Shown piece by piece: positions 17,213-25,574 of a DNA stretch of 64,000 nt (the stretch's first letter is position 1; each line of letters starts with the position of its first letter). The position numbers and the translations under genes are program-made. Source of the DNA: an uncultured Bacteroidales bacterium (GTDB taxonomy: Bacteria > Bacteroidota > Bacteroidia > Bacteroidales > WCHB1-69); the NCBI GenBank assembly GCA_934699095.1, contig CAKUVI010000001.1, positions 1-64,000 of the forward strand, in the 5' to 3' direction. The notes below the pieces were generated by a model. The model was given only the letters and a program-made list of their open reading frames with translations, did no database searches and was not told where the DNA came from.

Positions 17213-17752
17213 ATGTCTTCAATTTACGATTTTAAAGTTCTGAACAACAAAGGTGTTGATGTTGATATGGCCCAATATGAAGGCCAAGTTTTAATGATTG
17301 TCAATACAGCCAGCAAGTGCGGTTTCACACCTCAATACGATGGACTACAGGCTCTTTATGAAAAATACAAGGATCGTGGCTTCGTGATCTTAGGATTCCC
17401 ATGCGACCAATTCAAACATCAAGAGCCGGGTGACGATAATGAAATCGAACAGTTCTGCAAGGTTAATTACGGTGTCACTTTTCCTCTTATGAAAAAAGTG
17501 GATGTTTTCGGCGAAAATGCTGCCCCAATTTTCACTTATCTCACCCAGCAGGTTCCGAATGAGGAAGTTAAGGGTCTGAAAGATAAGGCTGTGATGAAGA
17601 TGGTTGAAAAGTTGGCCGAGGGCCGCAAAGAGGGCGACGTGCGTTGGAACTTCACCAAATTCCTCATCTCCCGCGACGGCAAAACCATCAAACGCTATGC
17701 CCCTGTTATCAACCCGGATGAAATCGAAAAAGATATAGAAGCAATGCTCTAA
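17213..17752 (+). CDS. Glutathione peroxidase family protein (thiol peroxidase)
   Basis: Reduces hydroperoxides using thioredoxin or glutathione; bacterial members are usually thioredoxin-dependent. The 179-residue protein has the three family motifs: NTASKCGFTPQY near residues 31-42 with the peroxidatic Cys (not selenocysteine; the codon is TGC), ILGFPCDQFKHQEPG near 62-76, and RWNFTKFLISRDG near 144-156, holding the catalytic Trp-Asn. The Gln of the tetrad is kept in DQFKHQEPG. No signal peptide is present, so it is cytosolic. The gene has its own promoter and is followed by a very strong terminator, so it is probably a single-gene unit. The second Cys, in FPCDQF, is a likely resolving residue (inference). 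Confidence 0.95.
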   Translation: MSSIYDFKVLNNKGVDVDMAQYEGQVLMIVNTASKCGFTPQYDGLQALYEKYKDRGFVILGFPCDQFKHQEPGDDNEIEQFCKVNYGVTFPLMKKVDVFGENAAPIFTYLTQQVPNEEVKGLKDKAVMKMVEKLAEGRKEGDVRWNFTKFLISRDGKTIKRYAPVINPDEIEKDIEAML

Positions 17753-17774
17753 TCTTTTGCAGGGCACTATAGAT

Positions 17775-17830
17775 GCAACCGGGTTGCAAACTCAACTGAT
17801 ACGAGAGTTTGCAACCCGGTTGCTTTTTTT
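17775..17830 (+). terminator. Strong intrinsic terminator after the peroxidase gene
   Basis: A perfect 19-bp inverted repeat (17775-17793 with 17805-17823) with an 11-base loop is followed by seven T residues. The outer 13 bases of each arm (for example gcaaccgggttgc) are themselves nearly self-complementary, so a cruciform or alternative folds are possible. Confidence 0.93.
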
Positions 17831-17836
17831 ATTCCC

Positions 17837-17844
17837 TACTTTTG
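17837..17844 (+). promoter_or_regulatory. -7 promoter element for the metal P-type ATPase
   Basis: TACTTTTG fits TAnnTTTG, 31 bases before the ATG at 17876 and just after the T tract of the peroxidase terminator. No operator for a metal-responsive regulator could be recognised. Confidence 0.6.
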
Positions 17845-17875
17845 CTCCCGAAATCGCTCGAAAAAAATTAATATT

Positions 17876-19846
17876 ATGGAACATATACACGAAAATCAAG
17901 AACATTGCGGCCACGGCCATTGCAGCTGCGGTCATGAACATCATCACGAACATGAAGAAGAGTCTTTGAAACCCAAAATCGTAAAAATAGTCATCACTGT
18001 TCTTCTGTTGTGCGCTGCCGTTTTCATAGAAAAACGTTTCGCTCTCCCGACATGGCAAACACTGCTTGTCTATCTTGTGCCCTATTTGTTGATAGGCTTC
18101 GACACATTGAAGGAAGCTGTGGAAGGAATATCAGAAGGTGAGGTTTTTAACGAAAACTTCCTTATGTCTGTTGCCACTATCGGTGCTCTGTGTATAGGCT
18201 TTCTCCCTGGCGCTGAAACACAATTCCCGGAGGCTGTCTTTGTGATGCTGTTTTTCCAGATTGGCGAGCTTTTTGAGGAATTTGCCGAAGGTAAGAGCCG
18301 CCAGAGCATAGCCCATCTTATGGACATCCGCCCTGATACTGCTGTGGTTTTGCGCAATGGAATAGAGACCAAGGTGTCGCCCGAAGAGGTTGAAACAGGG
18401 GAGACCATCATTGTGCGTCCAGGTGAAAAGATACCTATTGACGGTATTGTAATAGAAGGCGAAACTGCTTTGAACACCTCTGCCCTCACCGGTGAAAGCT
18501 TGCCGCGCAATGCAAAAGCCGGTGATGAGGTCGCATCGGGCTGCCTGAATATCACCGGACTGGTTAAAATCAAGACTACTAAAGAATTTGGCGAAAGCAC
18601 TGTCTCTAAAATCATAGAATTGGTGGAAAATGCCAACGAACACAAATCCAAAAGCGAGGCCTTCATCACCAAGTTCGCCCGTATTTACACTCCTATTGTG
18701 GTTATAGGTGCCATTGTCTTGGCTGCTCTTCCACCTTTGTTGAGCGGTGATTTCATGGCCTCATTCCCCACTTGGCTCTACCGCTCCCTGATGTTCCTGA
18801 TTGTTTCCTGCCCTTGTGCTTTGGTGATCAGCGTTCCGCTCTCTTTCTTCGGTGGAATCGGAGCTGCCTCCCGTAAAGGAGTCCTCGTCAAAGGCGCCAA
18901 TTATATGGATACTATCGCTAACCTCAAAACTGTGGTTTTCGACAAGACAGGTACTCTAACCTACGGAAAATTTGCAGTTGAAGCGGTGCATCCTGACTCT
19001 ATTGATGAAAATCAGATTCTGCACCTCGCTGCCCATGTGGAGCACTTCTCCACCCATCCCATAGGAGCCGCCCTCCGCGATGCCTTCCCTAACGAAGCAA
19101 CCGACGGCTGCACGGTGTCGGATGTGCGCGAAATCTCCGGCCAAGGCATCTGTGCCAAGGTCGAGAACGATGTGGTGGCCGTTGGAAACTCAAAACTCAT
19201 GGAGTCTGTAGGGTCTAAATGGGAGGAGTGCGAATGCCATGGCACTATTATTCATGTGGCGGTAAACGGCAAATATGCCGGACATGTCGTTATCAATGAC
19301 ACGATAAAGGAAGACAGCCTTGCTGCAGTGGGTAAACTTAAAGAACTCGGCGTCACTCACACTGTGATGCTTACAGGCGATGGGAAGGAGACCGCCGCAA
19401 GAGTTGCCGAAAAGGTCTCAATTGACGATTTCCACGCTGAACTGATGCCAGCCGACAAGGTTGCCGTTGTGGAAAGCCTGCTCTCAAAGTCTGATATGGG
19501 CAAGGTCGCCTTCGTTGGCGATGGCATTAATGACGCTCCTGTGCTGGCCCGCGCCGATGTAGGCATCGCAATGGGCGGTCTCGGCAGCGATGCCGCAATC
19601 GAAGCCGCTGACGTCGTTATCATGGATGACAAACCTTCCAAAATATCCGACGTGATTCGCATCTCCCGTCGAACCATCTCCATAGCCCGTCAGAATGTCT
19701 GCTTCGCAATAGCAGTGAAAGTGGCAGTGCTTGTCCTTGCCGCACTCGGTGTCGCTAATCTGTGGTTCGCCGTCTTCGCCGATGTGGGAGTTACCGTCAT
19801 TGCTGTGCTTAGTGCTATGCGTACCATGTTGCCGCCACGTGACTGA
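17876..19846 (+). CDS. Heavy-metal translocating P1B-type ATPase (Zn/Cd type)
   Basis: Inner-membrane pump that exports Zn2+, Cd2+ or related ions using ATP. The 656-residue protein begins with a His/Cys-rich tail (residues 4-28, eleven or more His plus CGHGHCSCGH) instead of a folded HMA domain. Membrane segments, the actuator motif TGES near residues 204-207, the metal-site motif SCPCAL with Cys312-Pro-Cys314, the phosphorylation motif DKTGT at Asp356, HP near 389 in STHPIG, the nucleotide-domain GDG (near residues 502-504) and GDGINDAP near 547-554 are all present. CPC plus a His-rich N-terminus and no copper-type HMA suggest ZntA/CadA-like specificity rather than CopA, but this is inference. 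It stands alone between a terminator and the next promoter, and no regulator gene is adjacent. Confidence 0.92.
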   Translation: MEHIHENQEHCGHGHCSCGHEHHHEHEEESLKPKIVKIVITVLLLCAAVFIEKRFALPTWQTLLVYLVPYLLIGFDTLKEAVEGISEGEVFNENFLMSVATIGALCIGFLPGAETQFPEAVFVMLFFQIGELFEEFAEGKSRQSIAHLMDIRPDTAVVLRNGIETKVSPEEVETGETIIVRPGEKIPIDGIVIEGETALNTSALTGESLPRNAKAGDEVASGCLNITGLVKIKTTKEFGESTVSKIIELVENANEHKSKSEAFITKFARIYTPIVVIGAIVLAALPPLLSGDFMASFPTWLYRSLMFLIVSCPCALVISVPLSFFGGIGAASRKGVLVKGANYMDTIANLKTVVFDKTGTLTYGKFAVEAVHPDSIDENQILHLAAHVEHFSTHPIGAALRDAFPNEATDGCTVSDVREISGQGICAKVENDVVAVGNSKLMESVGSKWEECECHGTIIHVAVNGKYAGHVVINDTIKEDSLAAVGKLKELGVTHTVMLTGDGKETAARVAEKVSIDDFHAELMPADKVAVVESLLSKSDMGKVAFVGDGINDAPVLARADVGIAMGGLGSDAAIEAADVVIMDDKPSKISDVIRISRRTISIARQNVCFAIAVKVAVLVLAALGVANLWFAVFADVGVTVIAVLSAMRTMLPPRD

Positions 19847-19924
19847 CAACAACAATTACCTCCTACAAGGTTTTTCTGTTAAACTTTTGTTGCCTTGACA
19901 TGTTCCTGATAGGTTGAATTTGTT

Positions 19925-19932
19925 TATCTTTG
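19925..19932 (+). promoter_or_regulatory. -7 promoter element for the conserved secreted protein gene
   Basis: TATCTTTG, 17 bases before the ATG at 19950. A TTGACA at 19895 is too far upstream for a normal -33 spacing. Confidence 0.65.
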
Positions 19933-19949
19933 CTGCCAATTTTTGAAAG

Positions 19950-21209
19950 ATGAAAAAAATACTTTTTACGATACTTGTCTTGGCTTTGACCTTACAGATA
20001 AAGGCAAGTTATTTGCTGATACCGATGGATATGTCGCAGGCTAACCACCTGAAAGCCTATGGGATAGCTTATTTTGCGGTCGCACGGCAGGTTGAAATGA
20101 GCTGGCTGCTTAACTATCGCGGCGGCAGCTTTATGTGCGCCTATAACAGCTCCATCGAAAATGAATGCATGGTTCGCGGCGTCTCTTATGAGGTTATTGC
20201 CGACCTCCAAGCTTCACAAATCCTCAACGAAATCGCTGTCGTTGAGAACAATATGAATGAAATAAAACTCACTAAAGAGCCTAAAATCGCCGTTTATTCC
20301 CCTAAAAACAAACTTCCATGGGATGATGCCGTAACTCTTGTGCTCACATACGCCGAGATTCCTTATACAGTTATCTATGATGAAGAAGTTATCAAAGGCG
20401 AACTTCCAAAATACGACTGGCTGCACCTGCACCATGAGGATTTTACCGGACAATACGGTAAGTTCTGGGCTAACTACCGCAATGCAAAGTGGTATCAGGA
20501 TGACGTGAAGGAAAATGAAGAACGTGCAGCCCAATTGGGATTCACGAAAGTGTCGCAAATGAAACTCGCCGTCGCTAAGGGAATCCGCGATTTCGTGGCT
20601 GGTGGCGGCTACCTCTTTGCCATGTGCTCAGGCCCCGACAGCTACGATATCGCCCTTGCAGCCGAAGGCGTCGATATCTGCGAACAGATGTTCGATGGTG
20701 ACCCGATGGACCCACAAGCTCAAAGCAAACTCAACTACGACAACTGTTTTGCTTTTACAAATTTCAGAATTGAAACCAATCCTTATGTCTATGAGGTGTC
20801 TGATATCGACGTCAACCCTTCGCAACATATAGCCAATAAATCCAACGACTATTTCACTCTTTTTGAGTTCTCCGCTAAATGGGACCCGGTGCCTACAATG
20901 CTGTGCCAGAATCACTTGCAGGTTATTCCCGGCTTCATGGGCCAAACCACCGCTTTCCGCAAAGAACTAATTAAGCCTACCGTGACTATTATGGGCGAAT
21001 GCGCCTTCTTTAACGAAGCCAGATATATTCATGGTGAATATGGCAAAGGAACCTGGACGTTCTATTCCGGTCACGACCCGGAAGATTATCAACATCTTGT
21101 GAATGACGCCCCTACAGACCTTAACCTGTTCCCGAATTCAGCCGGATACCGCCTTATTCTTAACAATGTACTCTTCCCGGCTGCTAAAAAACAACAGCAA
21201 AAAACATAA
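19950..21209 (+). CDS. Conserved secreted Bacteroidota protein, amidotransferase-like fold possible
   Basis: A 419-residue protein with a signal peptide (residues 1-19, ending IKAS). It belongs to a family conserved across Bacteroidota that I recall being labelled 'asparagine synthetase B' in some genomes. It has neither the N-terminal Cys nucleophile nor the ATP-pyrophosphatase motif of real AsnB, so that name is not supported. Conserved stretches are SYLLIPMDMSQANHLKAYG after the signal, NYRGGSFM near residue 55, a DUF-like block KLPWDDAVTLVLTYAEIPYT near 123-142, LHLHHEDFTGQYGKFW near 155-170, FVAGGGYLFAMCSGPDSYDIALAAEG near 215-240, and FYSGHDPEDYQH near 371-382. The GGG-FAMCS segment resembles a class I amidotransferase/ThuA nucleophile elbow, which is inference only. 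Likely periplasmic. It has its own promoter and the next gene also has one. Confidence 0.8.
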   Translation: MKKILFTILVLALTLQIKASYLLIPMDMSQANHLKAYGIAYFAVARQVEMSWLLNYRGGSFMCAYNSSIENECMVRGVSYEVIADLQASQILNEIAVVENNMNEIKLTKEPKIAVYSPKNKLPWDDAVTLVLTYAEIPYTVIYDEEVIKGELPKYDWLHLHHEDFTGQYGKFWANYRNAKWYQDDVKENEERAAQLGFTKVSQMKLAVAKGIRDFVAGGGYLFAMCSGPDSYDIALAAEGVDICEQMFDGDPMDPQAQSKLNYDNCFAFTNFRIETNPYVYEVSDIDVNPSQHIANKSNDYFTLFEFSAKWDPVPTMLCQNHLQVIPGFMGQTTAFRKELIKPTVTIMGECAFFNEARYIHGEYGKGTWTFYSGHDPEDYQHLVNDAPTDLNLFPNSAGYRLILNNVLFPAAKKQQQKT

Positions 21210-21235
21210 TTTTTATTCCGTGCTGTAAAAATAAT

Positions 21236-21243
21236 TATATTTG
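21236..21243 (+). promoter_or_regulatory. -7 promoter element for the PepSY-like repeat protein gene
   Basis: TATATTTG fits TAnnTTTG, 27 bases before the ATG at 21271. Confidence 0.65.
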
Positions 21244-21270
21244 TACTCTTTTTTGAAATAATCAATTACA

Positions 21271-22890
21271 ATGAAAAACTATAGACTTATCATCGCTTTA
21301 CTATTTGTATTTCAGATAGTTACTGTTAATCAGCTGCAATTGTCAGCACAAAAAATCAAAACCACAGATGTGCCGGAAGATGTGATTCAGACCTTCGATG
21401 AACAATATTCGTACATGAAAGTAAATGGCTGGCAAATCGAAAATGGCAATTACGTCGCTTCTGTCAAGGACGGCAGCACAAGCGGAAAAGTCTATATCTC
21501 AAAATCCGGTGAATGGCTCAAAACCACATTTAATGTGCCACCTCGTGAACTTCCTTCCGCAATCACTGATTTCGTGGCTAATAACTACCCCGATTTTATA
21601 ATCAGCGAGAGTTGCCTCGAAGAGAAAGAAAACGAGAGCACTCATTATTACCTCGAAGTGAAAAAAGACGGTATCGGCAACCGTCCGTCAATATTGACCT
21701 TTGCAACTACAGGTAGCAATAAACTCCTGTCACGTAACGATCCTGATGATTTCGTTGACCCTACTAAACAGCAACCAGACAAAATCGCCCAAGCCAAAGC
21801 CGCTGCAGAAGAACGCTCCGCCGCAAAAGCCGAAGCTGCTAAAAAGGCCGCTGAAGAAAAGGCTGCACAAGATAAAGCAAAGGCCGAGGCTGCTAAAAAA
21901 GAGTCTAAACCTGCCCCACAAACTGCGCAGAAATCTTCTTCAACTTCGTCTTCTAATAGTCAAAAAACAGAAAAACCAAAGAAAGAAAAACCCGAACCTG
22001 TGGTTAAGGACGAATATGGAAATGTGGCAATCAAAGCTTCCACTGTGCCAGATGTCGTGTCTAAAGCCTTGGTAAAAAAAGTTCTTCACCCAGCAGAACT
22101 GAACTGGTTCCTCGTTGACAGTATGTATATCGCAAGATGCCTCAACCAAGGTAAGAAAACCGCTGTTTATATTTCTCCTAAGGGACTGTGGGATAAGACT
22201 TTAACTGTAATGCCGGAGGAATCTGTGTCTGGCCTCATGGCTAAACATCTCAATGATTTCTACCCGGGATGGCGCTTTAAAAATGCCGTAAAAGAACAGC
22301 GCGCCGACAAAAATGATAAGATGATGGTGGAATTCTATGAAAAAAGCAACTATAAGGCCAAGCTTGTCACCACCGTTTTCTTCGACAAGGCCGGCAAACT
22401 GATCCGCACCATCGATCCTGATTACGAGCTCGGTGGCTCAACCAAGGAGAGCGCTGACGACGATGCCCTCAACAAATACTATGAGAAAATGAATATGAGC
22501 CTCGACAACGACAACTCCGTAAATGTGCCGGAAAATATCATCGCCACATTCAAAATGAAATATCCGAAGGTCACTAATGTTGAATGGAGAGAAGATGACA
22601 ACATGAATTATCTCGCCGAATATTATACCACCCGAGGAAAAGAGACCTGCGTGTTCAACCGTTACGGCGAAATTGTGGAAACTTGGCTTCTTGGAAAAAA
22701 CGATAACCTCTCAGCTACTATCCAGGATTATCTGAAAAAAGAGTATAAAAACTACAAACTTAAAGAGTTCTACACCGTGAAGAAACTCGCAGAGAAAGTA
22801 ACAGCCTATAAGGTCATAATTTCAGATAAGAAAACACAGGCAGAAGAAGAACTGTGGTTCAATCTTTCAGGAAAGCCTATTGAATTGTAA
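21271..22890 (+). CDS. Exported protein with PepSY-like repeats and Ala/Lys-rich linker
   Basis: A 539-residue exported protein. Residues 1-26 are a signal peptide ending LSAQ. Three segments start with the same pattern, VP-x-x-V/I-x-x-x-F/L, and run about 90-130 residues each: near 35 (VPEDVIQTFDEQYSYMKVNGWQ), near 258 (VPDVVSKALVKKV) and near 416 (VPENIIATFKMKYPKVTNVEWR). The last is the classic pattern of PepSY-like (DUF2874) domains, in which a helix is followed by a beta sheet. Between the first and second, about residues 168-245, lies a low-complexity Ala/Lys/Glu-rich then Ser/Pro-rich linker like that of TolA, able to span the periplasm. Such proteins are common in Bacteroidota but their function is unknown; PepSY domains can inhibit proteases. 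prmA follows after 10 bases. Confidence 0.75.
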   Translation: MKNYRLIIALLFVFQIVTVNQLQLSAQKIKTTDVPEDVIQTFDEQYSYMKVNGWQIENGNYVASVKDGSTSGKVYISKSGEWLKTTFNVPPRELPSAITDFVANNYPDFIISESCLEEKENESTHYYLEVKKDGIGNRPSILTFATTGSNKLLSRNDPDDFVDPTKQQPDKIAQAKAAAEERSAAKAEAAKKAAEEKAAQDKAKAEAAKKESKPAPQTAQKSSSTSSSNSQKTEKPKKEKPEPVVKDEYGNVAIKASTVPDVVSKALVKKVLHPAELNWFLVDSMYIARCLNQGKKTAVYISPKGLWDKTLTVMPEESVSGLMAKHLNDFYPGWRFKNAVKEQRADKNDKMMVEFYEKSNYKAKLVTTVFFDKAGKLIRTIDPDYELGGSTKESADDDALNKYYEKMNMSLDNDNSVNVPENIIATFKMKYPKVTNVEWREDDNMNYLAEYYTTRGKETCVFNRYGEIVETWLLGKNDNLSATIQDYLKKEYKNYKLKEFYTVKKLAEKVTAYKVIISDKKTQAEEELWFNLSGKPIEL

Positions 22891-22900
22891 AGTATTGAAT

Positions 22901-23743
22901 ATGAAATATTTAGAGATTAAGTTGAACATTTCCCCTTCTGATCCTTGGAAGGAAATTTATACTTCTATGATGGCCGATGCCGGCTGCGACAGCTTCATGG
23001 ATGGCGATTCTGAAAATGAACTTCTGTGCTACATTCCAGAAAAGGATTATGATAAGGATGTTTTTGATGATATGCTTCAAAATCCTGAGTTCCCGGAAGT
23101 TGAGATTTCGTACACGGTTTCTGAGATGGAGGATAAGGATTGGAATGCGGCCTGGGAGGCCAATTATGAACCGGTTCTTATCGATGACAGATGCTTTATT
23201 CGAGCACCATTTCACCAACCTAATCCAACGGCTGAATATGATATAATCATCGAACCGAAAATGTCGTTCGGCACTGCCCACCACGCTACAACTGCCCAAA
23301 TGGTGTCATACCTTTTGGAATCAGATGTCACAGGCAAATCTGTGTTAGACATGGGTGCCGGCACAGCCGTGCTCGCTATCCTTGCCTCTATGAAAAAAGC
23401 TTCCAAGGTGACGGCTATTGACATCGATGAATGGGCATATCGCAACGGAATTGAGAATACAAAACATAATAATTGCGGAAACATAAAAGTTCTGCTCGGC
23501 GATGCGTCTCTCCTTGGCGATGAATCGTATGATATTATTCTCGCTAATATTAACAGAAATATCCTGTTACAAGACATCCCTGTATATACGAAGTGCATGA
23601 ATGAAAATGCAGAACTTTTTTTGAGTGGATTCTATGAGGAAGACCTTCCTGCGATTCGCTACTGCTGCGCCCAAAACGGTTTGAAGTATGTTGACCATAA
23701 AGAACATGACAAGTGGGTGGCAGCACATTTTTCAAAGATCTAA
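22901..23743 (+). CDS. prmA: Ribosomal protein L11 methyltransferase
   Basis: S-adenosylmethionine-dependent enzyme that trimethylates lysines and the N-terminus of ribosomal protein L11. The 280-residue protein has the small N-terminal substrate-binding domain (about 1-110), a linker with the conserved DWNAAWEANYEPVLI near residues 81-95 and MSFGTAHHATTAQMV near 121-135, then the Rossmann-type methyltransferase domain with motif I VLDMGAGTAVLAILA near 148-162 and the motif IV-like ANINRNIL near 213-220. The ATG at 22901 was preferred to one at 22880 because the shorter form begins with the conserved beta strand (MKYLEIKL) and the earlier one overlaps the upstream gene. Its end overlaps the converging L,D-transpeptidase gene by 12 bases. 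Confidence 0.95.
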   Translation: MKYLEIKLNISPSDPWKEIYTSMMADAGCDSFMDGDSENELLCYIPEKDYDKDVFDDMLQNPEFPEVEISYTVSEMEDKDWNAAWEANYEPVLIDDRCFIRAPFHQPNPTAEYDIIIEPKMSFGTAHHATTAQMVSYLLESDVTGKSVLDMGAGTAVLAILASMKKASKVTAIDIDEWAYRNGIENTKHNNCGNIKVLLGDASLLGDESYDIILANINRNILLQDIPVYTKCMNENAELFLSGFYEEDLPAIRYCCAQNGLKYVDHKEHDKWVAAHFSKI

Positions 23744-25570
23744 TTCAGGATATATTGTTTTCCAAATATTGGAATCTTTGTAGTAAATATCTTCGCGATA
23801 TTGAATTTCACCATTTTCGTCAACAAAACACGTGTAGTACTCAATGAACAGCGGAATGCGTTTCTTGAGTGCCACGCTTGTGGGACGCAGTTCACGGTAG
23901 AACCCCTTTTCATATTCGCTCAGTGATTCGTAGTATTCAAGTTCCTTCTCGGTGCGCTCCTCCAAAAACTCTTCACCTTTCTCTGTCTTTGGCTCCTCAC
24001 CAGATATTATGTGCAACTGCTCAATGTAGTTTGTGTCAAATTTGTTGACCGAGTAAATCCATTCTGTAAGATCGAAAGGGTTTTCTACACGCACGCACCC
24101 ATGACTCAGAGCTCGACGTCGTCTTTTGAAAGCTCCTTTGTTGTTCGTGTCGTGCAAATACACCGATTCTGAGTTTGCAAAAACAAACTTCACTTGCCCT
24201 AAAGCATTATATTTTCCTGAAGTCTGATACAAACGATATGGAATATTGTCCCGATTCACTTTGTTCCAATTTATGGAATCAGGAACCACATATCTGCCAT
24301 TTCGCACGTCTTTTATGTAGATATGTTCGCGGTTTATGCAGGCAGTGTTGCTCCTCGTCAGTTTTGGGTAATATTCATTCTTGATGATGTCGTATGGGAT
24401 CTTCCATTCGGGATTGAGTGTTATGGAACTTATGTAGCTGAACAACAGAGGCGTTTCTGCTTTGAAAGGGACTATGATGCCGTTTTTGTGCCTTGATGCA
24501 ACCCCGTTTGGATTCTGCGTTTTGCCACAACAGATTTTGTTTCTAAGTATTATAGAGTCATTCTGTACAGCAATATATTGATAATCTGGGATGTTTACAC
24601 AAATATAGATTGTGTCATCCGATTTGTTGTGATGTTTTTTCCATCTCAACCTTTCCATGTTTGCGCAAAGTTTTTTTATGTTGTTTTCTGGATGATTAAG
24701 AATGGAAATTATCTCGCACACATCACATTCTGGAGATAATCCATTTTTCGAGCGAAATTTTGCGAAATAGTCATCAAGATTGGCCTCGAAATCCTGGCAT
24801 TTGTCACTTGTACTTATGCCAAAGGCTTCCAATCGTTTCCTGATGTTCGAGATAGCCAAAGAATCCCTCTTAAAGGTAGAATTTTGAGCGCAAACGATTG
24901 TGTCTAAAGCAGAACTCTTCAATTTCAGCAATTTAGCCAAACTGTTCTGTAAGGCTGTGTAGTTTTTGTCGTCAGGTTGATGCAGACGCATCTCTTCACT
25001 GAATTTGTCAATGTTTGAAAGTAAATTTCTGACATGTTCAGGTTCAGGTTTTTCTACCTCGTAATACCACTTCCTTCCATGGATGACCTTAGGGTCAGTG
25101 GCACCAAATTGCAGTGAAAGTACGTACTTTAGATAGTTTTTTGTCAGAGAGCGTTCTATTTTGTATAGAACATCGTAAAGCGTGTCGTTGTTAGGGGTTT
25201 TGCTCTCTTTGAGGTTCAAGATCAAGTCGGAGATATGGTTGTAATCGAAAAAAGACGCAGAAATGCCGTGTTCAGGGGCTTCGGTAAAAAACGACAGCAG
25301 TGTGTCGATGTCTTTTTCTTGCAATCCGTTTTTGGTCCAAAAAGGGTGAAAATTCCTGTCTTTGTAAAAATCTCTTATTAGGTACGAAAAATCGACGGAA
25401 TCGTGTTCATTTTCGATTTTTTCTCTTATAAAATCAGTGTAATTGCCATTGTCGAAATGCGTGTAGTGTTTGAACCAGTGGGGCTTTGGCTGATTATGTG
25501 CATTATGATTACAGCCAATCATCAAAATTGGAATTAGAAGGGTTAGCAAAAATCCCAATTTCGACTTCAT
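23732..25570 (-). CDS. L,D-transpeptidase family lipoprotein (YcbB-like)
   Basis: Forms 3-3 crosslinks in peptidoglycan or attaches proteins to it, in the periplasm. The 612-residue protein starts with a lipoprotein signal (hydrophobic residues 5-17, then MIGC, giving lipidated Cys20). Residues of about 60-250 are the N-terminal scaffold domain seen in large L,D-transpeptidases. A putative peptidoglycan-binding stretch follows near 260-300. The YkuD catalytic domain lies around residues 325-530, with SHGCVRV holding the nucleophile Cys492 and its HxxxxxxSHGC context. A Glu/Lys-rich helix and a C-terminal segment DENGEIQYREDIYYKD follow, as in Bacteroidota YcbB relatives. It is 4 bases downstream of udk in the same direction and converges on prmA with a 12-base overlap. 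Confidence 0.9.
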   Translation of the reverse strand: MKSKLGFLLTLLIPILMIGCNHNAHNQPKPHWFKHYTHFDNGNYTDFIREKIENEHDSVDFSYLIRDFYKDRNFHPFWTKNGLQEKDIDTLLSFFTEAPEHGISASFFDYNHISDLILNLKESKTPNNDTLYDVLYKIERSLTKNYLKYVLSLQFGATDPKVIHGRKWYYEVEKPEPEHVRNLLSNIDKFSEEMRLHQPDDKNYTALQNSLAKLLKLKSSALDTIVCAQNSTFKRDSLAISNIRKRLEAFGISTSDKCQDFEANLDDYFAKFRSKNGLSPECDVCEIISILNHPENNIKKLCANMERLRWKKHHNKSDDTIYICVNIPDYQYIAVQNDSIILRNKICCGKTQNPNGVASRHKNGIIVPFKAETPLLFSYISSITLNPEWKIPYDIIKNEYYPKLTRSNTACINREHIYIKDVRNGRYVVPDSINWNKVNRDNIPYRLYQTSGKYNALGQVKFVFANSESVYLHDTNNKGAFKRRRRALSHGCVRVENPFDLTEWIYSVNKFDTNYIEQLHIISGEEPKTEKGEEFLEERTEKELEYYESLSEYEKGFYRELRPTSVALKKRIPLFIEYYTCFVDENGEIQYREDIYYKDSNIWKTIYPELDL

Positions 25571-25574
25571 AGGT

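Noticed and set aside
17775..17823. Possible insertion-sequence end or attachment site from the 19-bp perfect inverted repeat
   Set aside because: A T tract follows at once, it sits right after a stop codon, and no transposase or second copy is near. An ordinary strong terminator explains it.
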